From the NCBI RefSeq assembly GCF_963169125.1, contig NC_084797.1:100217868-100281867 (forward strand): a stretch of 64,000 nt of DNA, written 5' to 3'. This document shows positions 24,865 through 34,974 of the stretch, piece by piece. Below the pieces are notes generated by a model. The model made no database searches. It was not told where the DNA came from and saw nothing but the letters and a program-made list of their open reading frames with translations. Numbering within the stretch: the stretch's first letter is position 1; each line of letters opens with the position of its first letter. Origin of the DNA: Humulus lupulus. Its lineage: Eukaryota > Streptophyta > Magnoliopsida > Rosales > Cannabaceae. The position numbers and the translations under genes were made by a program.

Positions 24865-27562
24865 CTAGGTCCTGTCAACTCGCCCCGAAGATGTGACCTC
24901 CTCGCCATCTCCCTCCGCCATTCCAGACGCATCACCAGTCTCTGAAGGTTCTTGTAAGAGTTGAGCCTTGAATTTTGCAAGGTATTGATCCCACAGCTCG
25001 GGTTCCATGAAAGAAAAGTTCCCATCTTGGTTGAAGGCCCAGCAGTGGTACAACATCTCTTCCATGGCTGATGATGAGGCCACCTTTTCTTCTTTGGCTA
25101 TGATTTCGGCCTCGAATAGCTTTGCTTTGACCTCATCAACCTCGTCCTGAAGTTGTGCAGTTTGAGCTTGGGAGGCAGACAATGCAGTCGTTGCAACCTG
25201 CTCATTTTCTTGGGATGAGGCGAGAGCAGCCTTGGCATCATGCTCATTCTTCTGAGCAACCGTCAAAGCAGCATTGGTGGCTTGCTCGCCTTCTTGGGCA
25301 GCAGTCAAGGCAGTTTTGGCAGCGTCCAGTTCGGCCTGGAGCTCCTCATTTCTGGCCCTAGCATGAGCTATGCTGCGGTACTGAGCCAGGGCAGACTTCA
25401 AAATAACAAAACAAGTCAGAGATATACACCTAGTCAGTAAAACAAAGTAAGGAAAGAGAACTCACAGTGAGATTCATCCCCAGGGCGGATTCGAGAACGT
25501 TATCGGGGCTACGCTCCTCGATGTTCCTCAGATCCCTCAAGCTGGCTTTATAAGCATGACCTACCATATGGGTCGCGCTCTCATAAACGATATCCCGAAA
25601 GGCTTCAAGAATCTTTTCCAGGTCTTGAGGGTCAACCTGTATTCAGACTTTGGGGAGATCGGCTTGAATAACTTGGGGGGGGGGGAGGGAGTGGCCCAAT
25701 GGCGACACTAGCCACCAAAGCTGGCTCCCGAGTCGAGCTCATGTCCTTATTCTTGGCATGGGACTTTGAAGTGTTCCTCGTTGTAGGGGTGGTCTTCTTC
25801 GCCACCCTGAGCCTTTTTACGATGGGGCCCGAGCTGACTTTCTTAGCTTGGAAAGCAGTTCAAAGATCGAGAGCTCCTAGTTGTTCCATCTCTTCGCCTG
25901 AAAAGGGAAGAAGTGATTAGTTCACAAATAAAATTGTCAAAAACATATATAAAGATAGAGAAAACAAAGATCCTACCCTCCGGGCTAGGGGAGGAGTCTA
26001 TTATCATCTGCTCGGGTGTTTTGACCAGGATAGGCATGACCTCCGACCTTGGAACTAATGGAGGAGATGGGGAATCTACAGTTAATATTTATGGGATCAT
26101 AAGAGGCTGAGGCTCAGGTCCTTCCTTGGGGCTGGATTCATCTACATACTGTCTAAATCCAAGGGAAAATACCCCTTGGAGAAGAGAAGGCTAGGTCCTA
26201 CGGTTGGTCCCATATTCCTCAAATATGGCCGATCTAAAGTTTAAGGTGTTATCAACTACGATTGTGCCCTTAGGATAACTACTATCATGGCGTACCACTA
26301 GGTGGTCTACGCACTGAAGCATAATTACATTTAGATCCGGGTTGTAAGGATGGCGGTGGACGAGCAGATTTGGATTATAACGAACTAACCTAAAATCGGG
26401 AACAACCCTATGTAATTCCCTAAAGAGGTATGGGTTACCTTGGCCGAAGGGGCCAGCTGCTGCCCCTGACGCAACTCATTCTAGATCGGGTTTCTGGATA
26501 GCCTCAAGAGCCTGCCTTTTTTGCACTAGAGGCACCTTGTCCTCTTCATCCTCCTCATCCTCAATGGCCGGCAAGGCCGCTTGAGAGGATGGGAGCTCAG
26601 GGATCGCCTGAAGGGTAGTCCGGGTCCTCAAGGCCAATGTTTGACCTTCACCGATCAACTGGAAGGCCAACATCGTGACGTCATTCATGACTTGGCGATA
26701 GTCCTTTTCATTGGGCGGAAGTCTGGGCAGCTTCTCATATTGGCCCCCGAGGGTCACAAACTTTTCCATCCTCGAAAATATGGCTGCACGAGAAACAGAT
26801 TCAATCAAGACATGTACAAAAGAAATATCTTAAAAGGAATAAAAATTCATGAGCTAAATTCACATGGATGGAAGACTTATGAGGTCGGTTGAAGTAGCGA
26901 TGTTCACAGTTCTAGAATCCATTCGACATAAAGAACAAGTCTTTGTAGTCGTTTGGATGACTGGGAATCTCGATGACGGAGGCCAAATCAGGGAATCGCG
27001 TGAGGTAGTAGTAGAATCCGTCACCGCGTCCCCTCTGGTCAGGGCTTGCCTTGAGGCAGTAGAAATACAGAATGTATACCGGAGTGGGGACCTCCCACTC
27101 GTGTTTCAGGAACAAATACTTCATCCCCGCCAAAATTCTATATGAATTTGGGGGGAGCTGAAATGGAGCCAGCTTCACATAATTCAAGAAATCTGCAAAG
27201 TACTGGTATAGGGGAAGAAAGACCCCAGCCTTCAGGTGTTCATCACTCCAAGCTGCAAAGTCATCTTGGAGAGGGGAACAGTTCCATTCCCCTTCGAATG
27301 CAGGTCGGACAAGGAGAGTTTCAGTTCCGACCTCTATGTTGTGGCTCAACATAATCTTATTTACCCTCCCCTAAGTCATAATATTTGAGATGATACGCTC
27401 AACCTCGAATTATGCGTTGGGATCGACCATGAGCTTCTTCTCCACCACCGGATTGAAGTGCGGGTTGGGAGATTCTGGGGCGATCTGCTTCCCCTTGTTC
27501 TTCTGTTGAATGGATGAGCTCGAGGCATTCTTCTTTGGGGTGTTCTTCTTTTGAGGAGCCAT
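24865..27562 (-). pseudogene. Antisense ORF of Gypsy-2 (Tat-type accessory protein)
   Basis: A leftward gene starts at ATG 27562 (MAPQKKNTPKK) and runs through 26912-27352 (PLYQYFADFLNYV, LAGMKYLFLKHEWEVPTP, YILYFYCLKA). This resembles the plant family annotated as putative gypsy-type transposon protein (Pfam Transposase_28). It continues in 26476-26808 and in an Ala/Gln-rich coiled coil at 24865-25401, with gaps that look like introns. In-frame TAA and TAG lie between 27352 and 27420. The matching pieces in Gypsy-1 have sense residues at those points. Antisense ORFs of unknown function downstream of pol are known in Tat elements such as Grande. The exon structure is my inference. Confidence 0.7.
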
Positions 27563-28161
27563 CAAATCGCCTAACGACAAAATGACCTAGTTAGGAGGCG
27601 AACTAAGAGGATCTAAAACTATGACACGAGAGTACGAGGGGGGAAATTATTTACTTTTGTTATACGAGCTAAGGTTACCCTCAACCCCATCGCGTGATGC
27701 CACACATGCCACACAATATCCTAAGCTACACACCTTGGTTTCCTAAGAGACCCCTGATATTTAGGGATCCGTGTGTCAAATGTCAAACCACTACTTTCCT
27801 TGGGAGGCGGTTTAGTGCAAAACCACCCAAGAAAATGTAACCTCTAAGCGATCTAGTTCTAAACCTAAAAACACTTCATTTCCTTTACCCCAAATGGGTA
27901 TTCTTTAAATTAATTCACCATTAGAGTTACCCAGATTTACCCAGAAATTTCCCAGTTTTATGAGCGTCTTATTTCTATGACATTTTTGGACTCACCCGTT
28001 GAACCTAAGTCAAAACCTATTCCCTAAGAACATTTAGAAATAGCCTAACAACAACTACAATGAGTGTTGCAGATGAACATGGTGAAGAACATAAATTCCA
28101 TTAGATAAACAAAGAGAAAAAAAAAACTCTTCAAACCAAAGAATGAGATACGTACAGGAAG
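27563..28161. other. Gypsy-2 3' non-coding region, upstream part
   Basis: Precedes the antisense ORF and would hold its promoter. No clear TATA box was picked out. Ends at the GGAAG target of element B. Confidence 0.4.
28157..28161. repeat. Target site duplication of element B (left half)
   Basis: GGAAG is repeated exactly at 37296-37300. Confidence 0.9.
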
Positions 28162-30503
28162 TGTAACGACCCAAATTCGCTAATAAGGCTTAAGGTCCTT
28201 AATTAGTGTGCCAGGAGGGCAGGTTGGGATTTATGTGTGGTTTTAGGAATTAAATGCATGATTATGATTTAAAGCATGTTATGTGACTATTTGATTATTT
28301 GATTATTTGAGATGCATGACTATGTATATTAGTATGCATGTAGGCCCGGATTGTGTTTGAAGGGCATAATTGTAATTTTGGCCATGTTGGGCATAACTGT
28401 ATTAATATGTGATGATTGTTGAGACCACAATGGTATGTGGGTATTTCCGTGATTGGTAACTTTCGGCACGAGGCGATCCTAGACCTCAATAGCGGGGAAA
28501 GTCACAACGGGGCATTATAATTGACTTTGGGCAAGTCAAGGAGTATTTTTGATATTGGGTTATGAAAATAAATAATTGGAGATATATTTGAGGTTAGGAT
28601 GTCTAGGCGGGAATACTGGGGGATTTTACCATTTTTGCCTCGGGGATATTTTGGTACCCCGAACCTTGAGGTAACCAACTTAAGTTATAAAAACAAAACA
28701 AATAGACCATTTGGAGACTTAGAGAAACCGACCCAGCCTCCACCCTCTCCTCTTCTTCTTTCTTTCCTCTTTCTTTCATGAAATCCACAGAAATCTTAGG
28801 AGAAATCAAGCTTGAATTTCTGAAAATTGATGGTGGGATTTGGAGGTTTAGCTCAAGAGTTAACCAAGAACAAATCAGGGTAAAGGTAAGCAATTAATTC
28901 TTTTTCTCAAGTTAATTTCAGAGATTTTGTTGGGTTGTGAATGTTTATGGGTTTTTGATATTCAAGGTGGAGTCTGAGGCTTGAAACTTTGAAGATAAGT
29001 CATGGGATCCTTTGGGAAACGATTCTACAACTGAGGTAAGGTTTAAATTAAAGTTTGATGGTTGAAATTGAGAATTTCTATGGTTGGTTTTGAGTTTTAG
29101 GTTTGAAATTTCAGAAATTTGGAATTTGGATCTTGGTGAGTGTTAGGTTGGATTTTTTGTGGAATTGTGTTGTTTAAACCATCCTAATGTTGTGATTATT
29201 AATTGGTTTTGAATTGGGAGCTTTGGGATGGCTTTAGGTGAGGTTTTAAGCTTGAAAATGGTGGGTTTTTCTGGGTTCGAAGGGTCGGGCCGCGGCATAG
29301 TTCTTGGAGGGCCGCGGCCCTTGAAGGCTAAGTTGTGCTGAGGATGGAGGGCGGGCCGCGGCATGGTCCTTGTAGGGCCGCGGCCCTTACCTGTTTCTGG
29401 GCGTTTTTGTGGCCCTATTTGAGGGCCATGCCGCGGCATGGTTGGGCCATGCCGGGGCGCTTAAGGAATTTTGGGATTTTGAGAATTTGGGCTTGGGAAT
29501 TTAACCTAGGGTGCTCGGGGTTGAGTCTTTTACAATGTTTGGTGAATTTCAACGTTCCGAGTACTTGAACTTGGTTTAGAAACTCATTGGAGATTAATCT
29601 TATTGGTATCCATTATCTTGGTTGTGACTAGGTGTTAAGCTAGTGCTCGGGAAGTGGATCGTGCTCGGGAGTCGTCATTTTTCTATTTAAAGCATTTGGA
29701 ATTAAGGTAAGAAAACCGTAACACCCGAGAATAGGGCATGGCCCCACTGTGTGATTGTAGGGCATGGCCCCAGATTGTATTATGTGCAAATGTTTAAACC
29801 TTAAATGAATCATGATGTGTGTGAATGATTATTTCAAATGTACTATATGTGTGATTATGATGAAATGAACGGCAAGGGCCGAGTACGGCGTAGGCCGGGG
29901 CGGCCGTGGGCCGAAAGTAACACCTAGCACATGGGATGCTATAATCAGGGCGGGGCCCGGTGGATTCATGTGTTATGCTATAATCAGGGCGGGGCCCGGT
30001 GGATACATGTGTTTGCTTAGTCTAATGGTTGAGTTGTTTATCTGTGGATTATCTGTTATGATAAAACTGTATACATTGCATATGTTATGTTCTGCATGGG
30101 TTTTCTTGCTGGGCTTCGGCTCACGGGTGCTCCGTGTTGCAGGTAGGGCAAAGACCGAGTCAACCAACCATGAGTACGGAGAGCGTGAAGCGACGCGTAC
30201 ATGTTTGGCCTGCCCGACTGCTTGGGTTGGGGGTTTATTTGAAAATGGCTGTAATAATCTATGATTTTATGATTTATCAACTGTAAACTTATTTCAAGAT
30301 GTAAATAGTTTTCAAACCTTATTTTTGGGATCCCAAAGGTTTAATACTAGCAGTTTTAAATGAAACGACGCATTTTCTAAGATTACAGCCTTAAAGTTTA
30401 ATTAGTCACACTTTTGTCTCAAAACCTCGGTTAGCGAGTGCTTTGCACACTGTTTTGTCTTAAAAATCACTTAGTAACGGCTCTAAGGAAGTAGGGCGTT
30501 ACA
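28162..30503 (+). repeat. Element B 5' LTR
   Basis: 2342 bp starting TGTAACGACCC and ending GGGCGTTACA. Notable parts are perfect GC palindromes at 29308-29321, 29374-29387 and 29426-29441, a 39-bp tandem duplication at 29936-30013, and a TGCAGGTAGG splice-like string at about 30139. The open frame 29968-30264 repeats in the other LTR but has no recognisable domain. Confidence 0.92.
29936..30013. repeat. 39-bp direct duplication inside the element B LTR
   Basis: Two copies, from 29936 and 29975, share ATAATCAGGGCGGGGCCCGG. Both LTRs of B carry it (36728-36805 in the 3' LTR). The LTRs of A have a single copy. Confidence 0.85.
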
Positions 30504-30505
30504 AC

Positions 30506-30518
30506 TTGGTATCAGAGC
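30506..30518 (+). other. Element B primer-binding site (tRNA-Met type)
   Basis: TTGGTATCAGAGC two bases after the 5' LTR end. Confidence 0.92.
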
Positions 30519-33500
30519 GAGCCAAGGTTTATTGGCTCTGGAGATCGACCGAACATGTACGCTCGCTGTCAGTGACAAGCTCGACTCAGGGTTGGTTGGT
30601 ATGAATGATTGACATGACTGAATATATGTTTGAATGCCCTGTTTTCCTGCTTATTTATATGGAGCATGAGGAATGAGATGACATATGCATGAGATACTGA
30701 TAGGGCCTGGCCCTTGACTACTGCATGTTGAGATTGATGCATGCTGAATAATACTATTATGCATATGGATGAATATTGGCATAATGGTTCGCATATTGAG
30801 TGTATGTGGTTAATTTTCTGAATTAATTCATTAGTTATATCTGTTTATTTGCTTGTGTGAAGCATGTTGAGATCTGGGTATACTTGGTGATGATGAATTT
30901 GGTAGCTAAATGTATATCATTATGGATTTGACCTAGTATATGCTTGTGTGTGCATTATACCTGTGGATGTTTGGACCTAGTGGTGGTTTGGTTCAGAGTA
31001 GGGACCACAGAGTTCAGGAGTTGGGTCAGTTTTGACAGGTGAACTCGTGTTGTTGGTTCCTAGAAGGGTTTGTGGACCTGATAGTGTGTGGAGAGAGGGA
31101 TTCTAGGTATAAGTTGGAGTTGGGATCTCCAGTTTTCCCAAAAAGCAGCAGCAAAGGGTCACTAGGGTGTGAGTAAGCTGTGGAGTTTGTCAGTTGTGAC
31201 GGGATAGAAGGATAACGGATTTCTCTGGGGAAATAGCTGATTTCGAGGTTTTGACAGTAAGGTTACCAGTGTTGGTTTACTGTGAAGTATGGACAGATAA
31301 GGGTACTATATGAAAGGCTTAAAGGGTGTTATCCTCGGGTTTTGAGGAGAATTCGAGTTGACAAGGAATATATCAATAGATGAGCAGAGTTAATTCCACC
31401 CATGGTTAAGAGGATGAGAGATCCTGATTAGAGGGTTATGTTAAATGTTGAGGCAGAGGGATGCCTGGAATTGGTACTTGGGCTGAGGTACTGGCTTAAT
31501 GGGTTGGAAAGAACCTAGATGATGAATGGTTAGAAGAGATTTTAAAGACATGATTAGAACCGTGGAGGCGGGCAAATGTTTAAGTCTGGTTTGGACTGTT
31601 AGGGGTAACGACAGCGTAGATCAATGGGTTGGGGAATTGGATAGTTCATTTCAGAATTTTATACAAATGGATGTATCTGGAATTGGTGGCGACCCATTTA
31701 AGGACATGAGATCTGGAATAGTCTAAAGCATTGGGCTGCTTTGAGGAAAGAGTTTTTGTTTGCATGTGGATGGCGGAGAGGGCCATGTTGTTCGAGGAAC
31801 TGATGGTTGATGATTAGAGCATGAGTGCTAGAGCCGCAAGGGCGGTGCTTCCTTTGATGGAATTAGTAAAGATAGATTCGTGATAATCAAGTTGAAAGAA
31901 CCCCGGTTAGTGTTGTGGCTTCTGGATTGCCAAGAAATAGGGGAAAAGTATGACTGATGAGATGGTACTTGTATTGATAGAACGCAGCGAGGTCGGATTC
32001 TCAATTTTGAGGGAAAAAGGACTCCAGACAGTGCTTGGGCACCTAGATTGAGATTGGAAAGAAGCCGGATCGAAAAGGTAGTTATCGGGATGGCGACAGG
32101 AACCAGGAGGTTAATTGGTATGCACATGAGGAAGAGGATGCCACCTGAGAGGAGGTCAGGTGAGGGCATGACTTCTACGTAGAATGACTCGAGATGTTAG
32201 GATGGATTTCCCATGGTGCGGGAAACGGAGAATAGGAATGCATCGATACATTCGAGGTTCGAGGCTGAGTCCTCAAGGATGAGTATTTAACTGACGAGCT
32301 TATGCGTTGGGCATGTAACGAACTGTAAGGGCTCGGTGTTGAGAATGTTCCGAGAGGGAGATGGACATAGAGAGGTTGCCTCAATGGTGCCATTTGAGAG
32401 GCTGAGGAAAATAATACTTATTGAGAAGGAATTAGAAACTCTGGCAGATGGATTGTTGAGGATATCATCTGGAGTACGTAAAGGAGACAGAGCTAACCAG
32501 TGGAAAAGTTATGTGAGTATGCAAAGAAAGATTTAGGGAATACTTCAAGGTCAGACTACAGATAGGATTGGTATAAGGGATGTTGTAGGAGACGGTTTTG
32601 GCCGACAAAAAGTCTATTGGAGCAATCGAAGGAATCTGAGCCTGGTGTAGCTAGTGTGTTATACTGCGAGGATTGCTAGTATTGTCGGGTTAGGACGAAA
32701 AGTACAATGTTGGATGCAAGATGGGACGATGTCCCCAAGAGTTGATTTGTGACTTGTTTATTGCTAGTTGGAAACTAAGGATAGAGACATTTCGTGGATT
32801 GTCTAGTTTGCGCCGGCTAGAGTGTGAGGAGTTGATAACAAAGATTCTGGAATGGTTCAAGCTACAGCGGCACAGGTAAGGTCTTTAGGCAGAGAATGCA
32901 TGAACGGTGTGGGCAAGTCCCCTTCAAGCTCACGAGCAGTGCATGTGGATTACTCCCAGACGGAAATGGTGAGCAACTGATTATTATGCTGAAGACGTTA
33001 GTACCCAGAAGGCAGAGTCTCAGGTAAGGTTCTACGGAGTGTTAGTTGGGTGTCGTCAGGAGTTCTCAGATTATAGCTGCAAGAAGAAAGGACAGGTAAG
33101 AGAAGAATTGATCTGAAGCCGCAAAGAAGCTAATGAAGAGCGTCTGAAGGATTGAAAGCACAACAAGACTGGTAAGCGCGTCATCTACTGCATAAGCACC
33201 TCTGGTGATTTCTACATCAAAGATGAGGAGAACAGTAAAACTTGAGGTTAGACGGATTGAGTGGTGTCAAATCAGAAAGAAATTCAGAAGACAAGGTAAG
33301 ATTTGATTGGTTACGGACGATGATGGAATTTGCGTGTGTTTTGGTTAAGTAAAGAGTGATTGCATAAAGGACCTGATCTATGGTAGGGTTATGGATATGT
33401 GGGAGTGTACCATGATTGGACACGCCCAGGAATAATTGACGCGAGGATGGATCGAACCTGGCGGGAGGTGAAAGAATGAGCGTGGTTGATATACTTGGAG

Positions 33501-34960
33501 CGTTAAGTTAACAGTTATGCATATCATAAGGTGCTTGAGTATTGGGTATTAGTAAGAAAGATAGCGTTGAAGACACAGAGGTGGTAAAAAGTAACGGACA
33601 GATGATCTGTGTTTGAAATCCTCGATTGAGCGAGGGGAGTTATAATTGGAGACGGAACTCCTAGCTGTGAGGCGTGTGTCAGTCAGGGGATAGCGCCATA
33701 GACTGTAACAAAGTGGGCAAGGCGACGACTGAGTTTGGCGTAACGCTAGTAGGTATGATTAGCTGGTGAGTGTCAATGATCTATGGAATTCAAAGTGTTG
33801 GCTTGAGATGAAGCAGGGAAGGACCCTGCTAAGGTAGTACAAGTTGGGATACCAGGAATGGATAAAGGATCCAATTAGATTTGATTTTTGAATGAGAATT
33901 CTGAATGGATATCATTCCACCTCCTTGGGTACGTCGTACAAGGAGGGTCGAGCGGGTGACAGAATCTAGTGTTTTCCTTTGGACCCTGAGGGGTTAGGTG
34001 ATGTGGTGGTGTGTCGTGGGAATAACCACAATAGACCTTAAGTAAGGCGTTTGGACATGAAAAGTTTTAACTCGGTTGTTTGAGTTAATGTTGTTGGGTC
34101 AAGTGAACTGGTTTCGGGATAGAACGTCGATGATATCGAATTGAGACCCTATAGTATTTTAAATTTTGGAATGGATTTAGAGAACGAAAAGAACAGATTG
34201 GGAATCTGGGATTATCAGTTGATTGCAAGTGAAGTGGCAGTCTGAAAGCTTATCGGATATCTTAAGGAATTAAGCGCTGAGTAGGCGAATACTTGAGGTA
34301 TTAAGGGAAGTGTAATCCCTGTTGAGTTGGTCGTGGTGGCAAATGCTGGCGTCTTGTTAAAGTAACACGACATAGGACATGGTAAGAGGTGAAGGATAGT
34401 GAATACTACGATTTGGCATTGGTTCAGAGAGAGCGTCGAAAAGGTTGTTGGAACTCTTAAGGCAGGAGTGTCTGCCTATTTGGAAGCATAAGAGCTGGTA
34501 AATTGTTAAATTACAAGGAAACAAAGCTCCGGAAGGAAAGAGCTGCATCTCTGCACAATAACAGACGAGGATCTGTAAGGTGTTCAGAGAAAGAAGGGGG
34601 AGTCTGACTCTTGATTCAGCATAAAATTCTAAACTAGTACTAAGGGTTAGGCCAACGGGGCCTACAAGTTGATCCCACCTGGTAGAGGTGATGACTTTTG
34701 GGTATCTCTGGAATCAGGAATAAGACAATGAATTGGTCATTTTAATCTAGGCAGACCCTGAGGCTTCAGCAGGGTTGCGGTGTAAACAAGAGGCTATCGA
34801 GTGTATGGCCGTTAGACAAGATCTTGTGGGGCAAGATTGTTGCGCCTGGAAGAGAGTTGTTGGAAACTAAAGTAAAGGCGGTGGACCTTGGGATTCAGGG
34901 TCAGAGTTGCGAGTTTCCTGATTGATGTGTTTGGATAAATTTCGAGGAAGAAATTTTTAT
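30519..34960 (+). other. Internal domain of element B, no coding capacity seen
   Basis: The whole internal region (30504-34974) is 4471 bp, almost the same length as in A (4492 bp), and is similar from end to end in the matching orientation. The longest frames are 60-113 codons on either strand, with no known motif. Constant length without an open frame suggests a LARD-type element, or selection for packaging signals and size rather than protein. Confidence 0.7.
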
Positions 34961-34974
34961 GAGGAGGGGATAGT
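34961..34974 (+). other. Element B polypurine tract
   Basis: GAGGAGGGGATAGT directly before the 3' LTR start TGTAACGACC. Confidence 0.85.

Noticed and set aside
25674..25690. Run of about 13 G within the antisense ORF region
   Set aside because: A simple homopolymer, prone to sequencing error; it may add to the broken frame but gives no separate feature.
28599..28893. Paired open frames on both strands early in the B LTR
   Set aside because: They recur in the 3' LTR only by LTR duplication and lack any motif. The pyrimidine run at 28740-28775 opens frames by composition.
29968..30264. 98-codon open frame repeated in both LTRs of element B, with relatives in A
   Set aside because: It is conserved because the LTRs are copies of one another. 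It has no known domain, and its relative in A differs in frame and length. Treated as non-coding LTR sequence.
30506..30518. tRNA-like sequence TGGTATCAGAGC (also 19635-19647)
   Set aside because: These are primer-binding sites complementary to a tRNA 3' end, not tRNA genes; no cloverleaf surrounds them.
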